From contig JARGSG010000211.1 of NCBI GenBank assembly GCA_030374805.1, positions 1 through 64,000 on the forward strand: a stretch of 64,000 bases of DNA, read 5' to 3'. Below the pieces are notes generated by a model, which had not been told where the DNA came from, ran no database searches, and worked only from the letters and a program-made list of their open reading frames with translations. A program made the position numbers and the translations under genes. Numbering within the stretch: position 1 is the stretch's first letter; every line of letters begins with the position of its first letter. Shown here piece by piece: positions 11,201 through 18,563 of this stretch. This DNA is from Gracilaria gracilis. Its lineage: Eukaryota > Rhodophyta > Florideophyceae > Gracilariales > Gracilariaceae.

Positions 11201-11726
11201 GCCTATGGCGCCCGTCCACAATCCAGCATTCCTTGACGACACGCTCGTACCGGTCCTCACCCATCACGAAATACGCACCTGGTACATCTTCTTTCGCTCT
11301 ACTTTGGAGAGCAACAGAAATGCGTCCCAGTTCTGGAAGATTCAAAGCCTTGCTGAACTTTTGCTCGAGGATTTCAATATGCCCATTCCTTATGGCACGC
11401 AAGGGATCTGAAGGTTCAACGGCCAGCGTTAATAGATTGATACGAACAACTCTTCGTTCAAATTTGTCAAAGTCGATCTCTGGAATGGCTAGCCTCTTCG
11501 TTGCTTCTTCAATGGCCTTCTCGGTACTGGTACCCCCAAATTCATCTACATGTACTACTTCGTCATCATCGACTGCCACAACATCGTCTCTATCATCATA
11601 TTGCGCATCGTGTTGACGCTGTTGTGGTGGCTGCGGTTCTGGGCCAGGTAGAATGTCATCTTCATACTCCACAGGGTTGCATGGCCGTTGATTCGACTCG
11701 TTCACTCTTTCGGTCGATGGAACCAT
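8220..11726 (-). CDS. ParB/DGQHR-like domain fused to a putative 2OG-Fe(II) dioxygenase (1168 aa)
   Basis: First ATG in frame at 11726. The N-terminal domain has WIVDGRHRLKAFRRLAE (D171-G-R-H-R) and a following LNQNSQQVLPMN block, as in ParB/DGQHR-type proteins. A helical region follows, then a disordered Ser/Lys/Arg stretch with a strong nuclear signal (RRKQGKRKRRK). The last ~350 residues begin GYCILEGFLNDEQI, typical of a dioxygenase start. They then show MLHSDFPG (H999-x-D1001), GDCFHAGASH (H1076) and LRYHMYF (R1092), the expected iron-binding His-x-Asp...His triad and the 2-oxoglutarate-binding Arg 16 residues later. Enzymes of this fold oxidise methyl groups on DNA, RNA or histones (AlkB, TET/JBP, JmjC) or other substrates; the sub-family cannot be fixed by eye. 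It is divergently arranged with the methyltransferase-SET gene across a 665-bp gap, which suits an eraser/writer pair, by inference. Confidence 0.75.
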   Translation of the reverse strand: MVPSTERVNESNQRPCNPVEYEDDILPGPEPQPPQQRQHDAQYDDRDDVVAVDDDEVVHVDEFGGTSTEKAIEEATKRLAIPEIDFDKFERRVVRINLLTLAVEPSDPLRAIRNGHIEILEQKFSKALNLPELGRISVALQSRAKEDVPGAYFVMGEDRYERVVKECWIVDGRHRLKAFRRLAESQNPDIANYFRNLLENYEATLFSKADGTLLSMFEVLGLGAVLNQNSQQVLPMNVMDNLHACVSHVKAAIERRTVTMSQLRVVDVAAMVKSTGALGDLQVRQILRYANIAYRMAKDDEVFKILEAAFTKCPSLGLVHLSNSILWGMPLDGFKLCLACAIGRIESGRGAGAFYTVMSSFYANVKILYNQVERTANYHNRSVGELLQDGVKATNSETVQLNVAIVHNMVGFRQFKSKTRRDRERRLRLRQVRKFLVSIVGKDLGDVVRENATNLNDACISELPQQCRPGDSNTAERFALQQKTRRESISEEGVGAFTRSKDFVTPSASREKPQITEPPSCGESETRATKNPRETTGSTSKKSKGGSRPNTGRRKQGKRKRRKIVDSTDAEDALFAPGVLNVDDIVKKFRKLDQRKMEEIIEHLEMVQFSVLYGANKDCDTDVDKTRESEQMIRNVGQRKAIMRNTEPKKVQALEFVGPRRRKFEDDVPDKLPIGITGVDAPFEGLAFPPWTRLVTKIPSSSGWRQIIERTDEDEEVDGKELRHGLLERREFRNPIEAKGPWLRSIFVPQGHRAECLRIITLADLRDTHHIVHWHAAYEYYRANGLEDVLLKEEEVAGKTVDQQLWTAAVVEDDVAIAYFAQRQAQLFEKGYCILEGFLNDEQIPNSVRGEALCKLRDSTGFFSSLVQEMVTNFPGEHELKELNNRKEWNTILNEGLEKDHMMSKEGCGRYISTWTGITESIEQNPNRVWAVRARALVDCRLGQIMALLRVANNRKAGLQRQFSCTIKGTGEGSKKMFMPRTGGRWLYTSVNCGRQMLHSDFPGLNREDTLSGQGNPGYFVICTSSGGAAIWVCEGAHKSIALAGEKVRALSRVSKVGLVHIPPKSVLVGRGDCFHAGASHTDFISQNGSLRYHMYFVPEGYNLPDGVHLNAQFRPSQYKKDLNNETEEEDHDPHAEFGSELGDGGGNSHEGGSYGGKSDENNKGAVG

Positions 11727-12391
11727 TACTTCGCGCTTCTTGGCTCTGCTTCCTTGGTGCACAGAAAAGGTAGTACTTCTCGGTGAAATTCCCAGTCACC
11801 ACGAGGCGAACACGAAAAAGCGACACAGGGTAAACTGTTCTTCTTGTAATGTACCAAAGCTAAGACTCAACACATTGCTCCGCGTCCGCATTCGTCCATG
11901 GTGTATGACCAGGGGCTCTTGTCCCAAAATATAACTTGAATGCTTCATGTCCTAGGACACCATGAAAAAGTGGTTCATGTTCTTGCATCACGGAATTTTC
12001 AAAAAAAGTTTTTGTAAATAAATACCAATTTTTTGGAAACACCCCGCGCGCTTTGCACGAACATGAACCAAGTTTTCGCCATGTCCTAGGACATGGCCCC
12101 CCGGCAATATTGCTTTCTTTTTCAAGGATTCGGTCGCATTCCCAGAGCGCTCGCTGTTCATCAACGAGCTTCTTTCCGGATCATTTTCATCGCGCATCCG
12201 CAAACACTACCATACTGCGCCACCTTCAAAACGTAAACAAGTTCATTGCAGGCATTACGAACGAGCTTTAATCCCTCCAACACTGTTGAGGCCATACTTG
12301 AAACTCTCTTTTCTTCAAGACGCAGGATTATTTTGTCGAAGCGCCTCTGCTCTATTTGGCCATCCGCCTTTCCTAGCACCAGAGTCGCAAC
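11727..12391. promoter_or_regulatory. Divergent promoter region with one palindromic repeat unit
   Basis: The region lies between the dioxygenase gene (minus) and the methyltransferase-SET gene (plus), so both promoters must be here. About 11864-12101 is one full copy of the ~235-bp unit that forms the array at 22.4-25.1 kb. It carries GTCCTAGGAC at 11949-11958 and the perfect 16-bp palindrome CATGTCCTAGGACATG at 12080-12095. The rest has no clear TATA box. Confidence 0.6.
11864..12101. repeat. Single dispersed copy of the 235-bp palindromic unit
   Basis: Near-identical to units of the array at 22.4-25.1 kb: it starts with the CAACACATTGCTCCGCGTCC segment, passes the two GTCCTAGGAC palindromes about 134 bp apart, and ends at CATGTCCTAGGACATGG. 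Its near-identity to the array implies recent copying in one direction or the other. Confidence 0.85.
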
Positions 12392-15300
12392 ATGACGACA
12401 AAGGCCATTCGTACCATTACTTGCTTTTTAGCCTGCCGCGAAGTATGGCTCGAGCAATGCCCGGAAGTAGTAACGCAAGCTCAGAATTACGCATCATTCG
12501 CGAAATGGATAAGGCAGTTGGAGGAGGCTAAAAGGTCTGCAGGTGAGCCTTCACCACATCCTCCCGCTGTGGCCAACCTTCTTCACGTGCTTCTAGACGG
12601 AAGGGACATCAGAAATTACGAAACCGCAAGCTTGGCTGTGGGGGGGTTGTTTAATCAACACCTTCACAATTACTACCGCATCGCTTTTGCTACCGATATG
12701 CACCCTGGAGAGTCAGACCGCCGAGTACGGCAGTTTGTTTTGCATTTATGCAACTGTAGACTCCGCTGGTATCCTTACACCTCTTTACTGGTTCCATTCT
12801 TTACTTGTTCTGTTTTTCGCCCAGCTCGAACAACGGCGAAACAAAAGGACAGTATTTTCCTCACGGAACCATCAACAAGGTGGGAACAACTTTTGTTCTT
12901 ATCCGCCCTGGTGCATATATCAAAGTTTCGGAAGGACAAAGGCTCTCACATCCCATCCCTGAAGAGATTAGGTCGAAAGGGAGCCCAACGTATTGGGAAA
13001 TCCATACAGCTGCTTGTACGCGCTTGGGACCGATTTTCTTTTTATCTGGGTTTCCAGAGCGTGGAGCAACTATGCACTCCTTACGTTTTTCTCGATAACA
13101 ACCTGGTATACAAAGTGGTCGATTCCCGATCGGATGGCTATGTTTCAAGGCGTTCTGCGAAAGAATTTCATATATCCCCGAGTCTAACACATGATCCGAC
13201 GCAAGTTTCCCAGTTCGCCTTATCTATCACAGACACAATTGACAACAGCTTGCGTGAAATTGTATCCGATTTCCTTTCTGATATATATGCAGTAACGGAA
13301 TACGACGAATTATACTCGTGCCAAGACCAAGGTCCCTTCCGTTTTTATGAATCATTGAAGGTGCCGACCTCCTGTAGTACCCCCTCTGCTTCTCAACACA
13401 CACATATGGACACTGATCTTCTCCCCAACCATTTTCTTCGGTATCCCTACGCTTTGACTGCCAATATTCGCAGTTCGGTGGAGATGTACAAATCACCAAA
13501 AACGGTGCCCCACCGGGTCCTTTTGAGGATCCGATGTCGACCACCTTCTGATACGCCGCTTTCAAAGCAACCACCCCGCAAGAGAAGAAAAAGTGATGCA
13601 CCAAAAACTGCCTCTGGTTCTACCGTATACAACGTCCCGAAACCGCTGCACCGCCGAACTCTCAACGATTTGTTGCGCACCCCACCACTCAATGCGGGAA
13701 AAGGTGCGTCAAGTGAAGAAGATGCAAATCCGGGAGCTTCCGTCCCAGAACTGGCGGCGATTAAACAGCGTGACTTGCATTCGGCAATCAGCAATCTTTA
13801 CAACATCGTTGGGGACAAGTTTGCTCTCCTGGATACTGGGTTCGAGAACTTCGCAAATGCTTTGAGGCTGAAGTACGGACATTTGAACATCATTGGTAAA
13901 ACGCAACTTGTTCTAATTGATCCTCCTCGTAATATTCGCGACTACTCGTACGATACCCTCAATCACGACCAAATAATAATGACGGTACGTCTGATTGGGA
14001 AACTCCTTCGCCCTGGAGGTCATGCACTCATTTTGTCGTCATTTCAGATGGCGCAAACCTGGATAGAGCTGTTTACAAAGGCCCCGAATCTCCCGGCAAC
14101 GAAACTTCGTTGTGAAGATTTCGAAGCAGATATGGAAGACACTGACGATGATAGTAGCAGTGATGAAAGTGAAGAGGGCGAAAGTACTGGACGTACACCA
14201 ACAACACCTCCCCACCGTAAGAGCAGCTTAACTAAATCAACATTCACTGTCGATCAAGTTCCAATCGTGTTCTCATGGCATCCTTCTCAAAACAAGGGCA
14301 GCAGTTCGAAAAGAAAGAATTCCATTCTCGTAAACATGAATGAGTACGCGATACACGTGAAGAGAAATGGTCTCACTTCCGCAAACGAATTCGAAATGGA
14401 AAACACGGACAGAAATTTCAACTTCGTCGGGTGTTCTTACCCACCTTGGAAAAACACAATAAACAATATCAAAGATCTCCCACCACACGAGCAGGTTCGG
14501 GTAACTTTTAACCCAAGTGCCCCAGATGGTACCGATTCCAGAAACTCAACGGATACAATTGGTTCTCGTGTCAAGACTTACGCTCTACGAAGTGATCAAA
14601 AACCGATCGCACTGATCCAAGAACTTATTGCTCGCTACTCCAGGCCTGGCGACATTGTGATCGACTTTTTTGCTGGAACGTTCTCAACAGCGATAGCCGC
14701 AATGTCACTGCCAGGACACCGCCGTTTCTTTGGTTGTGAAATAGACGTACGGTGTCATGCAGCTGCAAAGCTGAACTTTCTTATTGCTCTCTCGAAGACG
14801 ATATACTACAGGGCAAACGATATCTTGTTTGATATGGGCCTGTATAAAAAAGCTATGTGCCTTATAACTACTGTGGTTCGGCTTCTCACATGCGGAAGTG
14901 TGGAGAATGCCGTGTTTCCAGGGAACCTGTACTTGAAACGTGTTGATCCACTTACCGTTCTCGCTGGTGACAAGCGCTGGAGAGCTCCCGCTCCATATCC
15001 GCATTACCAAAGGTTTTCTAGTGCCATACTTGCAGCACTGAGCTCAATGTGGAACGATCATGCTTTTGTCCGAATGGCAAACAGTACACCATTCCAAAAA
15101 TGGACGGAACGTTACCAAGGGCTTCTGCAACAGGTGAGCATGGAAGATCTGTTACTGGTGGAAAGTTCTGCGAACAACCTCATTATTGCAAAGAGTACCA
15201 TACAGCACCCACTCGCCGGTAAAGGTGCATTTGCGGCCCAAACGTTTCGAAAAGACCAGGTCATCTGCCAGTATTACGGCACTTTAGTCTACCACGACCT

Positions 15301-15754
15301 TACCAAGAGGCACCAGGAGGTGAAAAGTGCCTATTCGTGTTCTCATAATTACGGACATGGTGTTCTGGCAGTGGACTGCCAAAGATTTGCAGAGTACGCA
15401 ATCCAAGTTTCAGTTCGTCCTGCAGCATTCCCAGACGTGACAACTATAGATAAGAAAAACGGTCTCAAAACAGTATATGTCGTACCGTTTAAGTTCTGTA
15501 CTGCAGCATACATTAATGATTACAACTACCACCATATGGATAAGCAGTTCCAGGCAGCAATGAACAATCGAATTCCTGACGCACACCGCCGTGTGCCAAA
15601 TGTTCAGTTTCAACTTAAAACTGACAATATTAGTCACCCAGATCACCTCGAGAATCAGGCAATGATCAACGTCATTGCAACTCGAACGATCAACCCTGGA
15701 CAGGAGCTCTTTACTTCGTACGAAAAATGCGGTGTGGTAACATCTCTCTGCTAG
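12392..15754 (+). CDS. DNA N4-cytosine/N6-adenine-type methyltransferase fused to SET domain (1120 aa)
   Basis: Starts at ATG 12392 and runs intronless to TAG at 15752. Residues 1-400 are unassigned. A nuclear signal (PPRKRRKS) sits near 395. The methyltransferase part has LVLIDPPRNI (D510-P-P-R) and, later, DIVIDFFAGTFSTAIAA (D754 onward) with RRFFGCEID (ending D785). The order, catalytic motif before the SAM-binding loop, is that of beta-class bacterial-type N4C/N6A methylases. The usual DPPY/SPPY aromatic is Arg here, so activity is uncertain. The C-terminal ~200 residues match a SET lysine methyltransferase: GKGAFAAQTF (from G943), YYGTL, AAYINDYNY in place of the NHS motif, VPNVQF, and ATRTINPGQELFTSYE with Tyr ~1110. 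One protein thus joins DNA and histone methyltransferase folds. An acidic Asp/Ser/Glu stretch sits inside the methyltransferase region. Confidence 0.82.
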   Translation: MTTKAIRTITCFLACREVWLEQCPEVVTQAQNYASFAKWIRQLEEAKRSAGEPSPHPPAVANLLHVLLDGRDIRNYETASLAVGGLFNQHLHNYYRIAFATDMHPGESDRRVRQFVLHLCNCRLRWYPYTSLLVPFFTCSVFRPARTTAKQKDSIFLTEPSTRWEQLLFLSALVHISKFRKDKGSHIPSLKRLGRKGAQRIGKSIQLLVRAWDRFSFYLGFQSVEQLCTPYVFLDNNLVYKVVDSRSDGYVSRRSAKEFHISPSLTHDPTQVSQFALSITDTIDNSLREIVSDFLSDIYAVTEYDELYSCQDQGPFRFYESLKVPTSCSTPSASQHTHMDTDLLPNHFLRYPYALTANIRSSVEMYKSPKTVPHRVLLRIRCRPPSDTPLSKQPPRKRRKSDAPKTASGSTVYNVPKPLHRRTLNDLLRTPPLNAGKGASSEEDANPGASVPELAAIKQRDLHSAISNLYNIVGDKFALLDTGFENFANALRLKYGHLNIIGKTQLVLIDPPRNIRDYSYDTLNHDQIIMTVRLIGKLLRPGGHALILSSFQMAQTWIELFTKAPNLPATKLRCEDFEADMEDTDDDSSSDESEEGESTGRTPTTPPHRKSSLTKSTFTVDQVPIVFSWHPSQNKGSSSKRKNSILVNMNEYAIHVKRNGLTSANEFEMENTDRNFNFVGCSYPPWKNTINNIKDLPPHEQVRVTFNPSAPDGTDSRNSTDTIGSRVKTYALRSDQKPIALIQELIARYSRPGDIVIDFFAGTFSTAIAAMSLPGHRRFFGCEIDVRCHAAAKLNFLIALSKTIYYRANDILFDMGLYKKAMCLITTVVRLLTCGSVENAVFPGNLYLKRVDPLTVLAGDKRWRAPAPYPHYQRFSSAILAALSSMWNDHAFVRMANSTPFQKWTERYQGLLQQVSMEDLLLVESSANNLIIAKSTIQHPLAGKGAFAAQTFRKDQVICQYYGTLVYHDLTKRHQEVKSAYSCSHNYGHGVLAVDCQRFAEYAIQVSVRPAAFPDVTTIDKKNGLKTVYVVPFKFCTAAYINDYNYHHMDKQFQAAMNNRIPDAHRRVPNVQFQLKTDNISHPDHLENQAMINVIATRTINPGQELFTSYEKCGVVTSLC

Positions 15755-15907
15755 TGAAATAATAGAATCATTCCTTCAAAGTGTACAGCCGTTCTTATAT
15801 TGAGATGAGTGGTCGCGGTGTTTAGAATTTAATGGACACGTTTTCTTTGATGAATACCGCGAGGTGTACTACAGAACTCGGTAGAAAACGGCTGAGCACG
15901 TTAAGTG
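15755..15907. other. 3' flank of the methyltransferase-SET gene
   Basis: Nothing recognisable, and no clear poly(A) signal. The next possible ORF begins at 15908. Confidence 0.4.
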
Positions 15908-16237
15908 ATGGATTTGTGGGATGATAGGTACCTGATTTCAAGGATGTTCAATGATTTGGTTATTGCAGACAACCATACGTTGAATAACACGCACATTGCA
16001 ACTTTCAGAAAGGCAATGAACGCTCCGGAAGATGTTTTGTACAATGTTGCTCGAAAGTTAGACATGGATAGTGCTGGTGGGTTTTGGCGAGATAATCAAA
16101 TGAAGTGGCGAAGATATCAGCAAATTGTTGTGGATGCTAAGAGTAGGGGAATCGGTAGAAAAAAAGGGGGTTCTGAAACGACTATCTGTTTTCGTACTGC
16201 GCGTAGACAGTGTACCAGACTGCTAGACCTCGGTTAG
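15908..16237 (+). CDS. Possible small protein, 109 aa
   Basis: ATG at 15908, TAG at 16235. The first ~80 residues read like a real helical, hydrophilic protein (FNDLVIADNHTLNN, ATFRKAMNAPEDVLYNVARKL), and end in a basic stretch (SRGIGRKKGG). No family is recognised. It lies 154 bp after the methyltransferase-SET gene on the same strand and before the promoter region of the peptidase gene. It may be a small DNA-binding accessory protein, an exon, or chance; there is no promoter motif to support it. Confidence 0.4.
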   Translation: MDLWDDRYLISRMFNDLVIADNHTLNNTHIATFRKAMNAPEDVLYNVARKLDMDSAGGFWRDNQMKWRRYQQIVVDAKSRGIGRKKGGSETTICFRTARRQCTRLLDLG

Positions 16238-16396
16238 ATTTTGGCGTGATGCGGGCGGACATGCCAAGTGAGCTCCACAAGTCGTACAGGGAATGTTGCC
16301 GTCTGCTCAGCGATAGAAGATGAACACAGCCAACGGATGCATGCTGTTGGCTATTTCCACCCTTAACAAGGACGTATGGTTACATATAGTCTACGA

Positions 16397-16700
16397 CAGT
16401 GCTTTTCAGCTTCTGAAGCAATGCACAGAACAAACTATGATTAAACCCAACAAAACTGTGGTACAAAACTGTGGTACACAAACATGAACCGGGTTTTGGC
16501 TTTGTCCTAGGACATGCGGTATACATATTTGAAAAATACTGTTCACAATTTTGAACACCTGTACAACGTGTAGAATGCAAAAGTGCATTTTACACGTGGA
16601 GGATTGTTTCTCGCGACGCAGCTTTTGCAAATCGTGAGAGCTTGCTCCACTCCATCTGCAGCAATCGTGGACATTGACGAGAAGCTCATTTCAACCCTTT
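16397..16700. promoter_or_regulatory. Promoter region of the peptidase gene, with palindrome and hairpin copy 4
   Basis: Contains GTCCTAGGAC at 16504-16513 inside a segment resembling the end of the 235-bp array unit (ACATGAACC...GTTTTGGC...), and the hairpin at 16565-16596 (ACGTGTAGAATGCA, loop AAAG, TGCATTTTACACGT). The same block is duplicated upstream of the truncated copy at 3.3-3.6 kb. Confidence 0.65.
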
Positions 16701-16755
16701 GTTCTCTCACATTGAGGTTATCGACTTGCCACATGCATGTCGCTGGAATCCGAAA

Positions 16756-18528
16756 ATGAGCTTCGAAAACGATCCGAGAATTGGACCTGTCGAAAACCCA
16801 GATATTGATCGTGTTATTTCGGAGTATAACAAGGCAGTACGGCAGTGTCATAAACCACTTGAAGCAGAGCGAATGCCAGCGACGGATTCAGAAAGCGAGA
16901 ACGAATACCTCTTGATTTCATTGGGCGATTCTTCTTCAGAATACGAACGCGATGATTGTTCGAGCGCCGACGGAAGATCTAGTGGCGATGCCCATGGGTC
17001 TGGGTCTGAATGGAATCTAGATGAACTAATTGTTGACTCGTCCTCTGATTTGCAAAAGCAGAAAGACGAGTCGAGTCACAAATTAGAGCATCCAGGGATT
17101 AGACCCGAAGGCATTGTACCGGAAATACAGAAAGCAGCTGAGCTAACAGCTCAAACGTTGAATGATGGATTGAAGTATACCAGTCTGAAAGGCGTTTTCT
17201 TCTCTGCAGATGTTATTGGTACACATCGCCAAAATGAGGTTCTCCAAAATTCCCCATCACTCTGTGACACATTTCATCTCAACTTCTTTTACCTTTTGGC
17301 AAAGCATGGAAACTTTCTTTTGCCAACACATCTGAATCGCAAAGGTTTCGAATGGGCAAACAAGGACGAGTGGTATCTGTGCTCGATCATGAAAAGCGGA
17401 CACCCGTGGGATGTGTCAAATGCTGGTGAGCTTTACAAGCTTCTGCTACCTTTGGAAATGGTTGAAAATGATCGTTCATACCAGAAGTCTATCAAACTTC
17501 AGATGAGTGGATTTGAATCCATTCTGAAGAATGATTGGCACGCATATGAAAGGAATCGTATGCTCTTGTTGCAAACCAAAGGCCAGCAGTTTTTCGAGCA
17601 TCTTTGTACGGCAGATGGTATTAGAGCCCGATCAGTATCTCTCAAGGACAAGCGTGGGTGTTTGTATTTCGATAATTCGTGTGCCTTAGATTCACTTCTG
17701 TTCATCTTCCCACACCTCTATTGGATGCTTTTTAAGAAGGAACTTTTCGGGAAGACCGATAATGGGATATCGTACGCCTTCAAAGCTCCAGGAGCTATAG
17801 TGGTGTGCGTCATAATGCAAAGTTTATTCTCAATTGGAGTGAATCACTACCGTGAACGTTTTCATCAGCGAATCTCGAACTACTTGCGAGTTCTAATCCA
17901 AGATCTTTCGAGCTTTTACAGGCCAAGAGGAAAGCCCCTTCCTCGTTTTTGGGACCCATGTAAGAAAAATCCCTTCTTGAACATAAACGAAGTAGTTTGG
18001 TATATCCTCCCAAGACTGCTCGGCGCAAAGGGACACTGTAGCTTACTATCTCAATTGGAGTTCAGGAGGATAATGATATCTGATGATTGCTTGAAAGATT
18101 GCTTGAGGGATCGCAAGACTTCATCTACTTTTGCTGAATTTCTTCACGACCTCGTTATTCTCAAGAACGGCCGTGTGGTTGAAGGATGCCTTGTATTTCA
18201 CCTAGATGAAAAAGTTTCAAACCCAAATGTTCAAGTACTTAAAGAGCTTCTTGGTGAAACCCGTACATTTTCTTCCAATGGATATGAGTTGAAAATTCTG
18301 GCATTCTTAGGATACGAACTTAAATCTTCCGAAACTCACTTTATTTCAGGCGTTCTGTTCAAGGCCACTAACGGCAAAGACAGAATCTACTTTTACGACG
18401 GCACAAATGATGGTGGGAAACCCAAAGGAATGACGCTGCGGACTGCATTTCAGAAGAACAATTCTGTTTTCTCCGTTCCCCGTCTACTTACTTTTGCAGT
18501 GGCTTCGAGGGCAGAAGTCATTGAATAA
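16756..18528 (+). CDS. USP-like cysteine peptidase (deubiquitinase/deSUMOylase-like), 590 aa
   Basis: The first ATG is at 16756; the frame is open from about 16699 but without an earlier ATG. Residues ~35-135 are acidic and Ser-rich (ENEYLLIS, GSGSEWNLD). The second half shows the features of a ubiquitin-specific peptidase fold: a Cys box YFDNSCALDSLLF with C309, and a His box ETHFISGVLFKATNG with H528 followed by IYFYDGTND with D548. The 20-residue His-Asp spacing is normal for USPs. Other USP blocks are not obvious, so it is divergent, and ubiquitin versus SUMO specificity cannot be told. It ends 36 bp from the stop of the convergent 384-aa gene. A truncated copy lies at 3.6-4.0 kb. In this setting it could protect or remodel chromatin-bound partners by removing ubiquitin-like tags, which is inference. 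Confidence 0.65.
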   Translation: MSFENDPRIGPVENPDIDRVISEYNKAVRQCHKPLEAERMPATDSESENEYLLISLGDSSSEYERDDCSSADGRSSGDAHGSGSEWNLDELIVDSSSDLQKQKDESSHKLEHPGIRPEGIVPEIQKAAELTAQTLNDGLKYTSLKGVFFSADVIGTHRQNEVLQNSPSLCDTFHLNFFYLLAKHGNFLLPTHLNRKGFEWANKDEWYLCSIMKSGHPWDVSNAGELYKLLLPLEMVENDRSYQKSIKLQMSGFESILKNDWHAYERNRMLLLQTKGQQFFEHLCTADGIRARSVSLKDKRGCLYFDNSCALDSLLFIFPHLYWMLFKKELFGKTDNGISYAFKAPGAIVVCVIMQSLFSIGVNHYRERFHQRISNYLRVLIQDLSSFYRPRGKPLPRFWDPCKKNPFLNINEVVWYILPRLLGAKGHCSLLSQLEFRRIMISDDCLKDCLRDRKTSSTFAEFLHDLVILKNGRVVEGCLVFHLDEKVSNPNVQVLKELLGETRTFSSNGYELKILAFLGYELKSSETHFISGVLFKATNGKDRIYFYDGTNDGGKPKGMTLRTAFQKNNSVFSVPRLLTFAVASRAEVIE

Positions 18529-18563
18529 GATCAGAAGAATAGATGAAGCTTTTTTTTGCAAAA

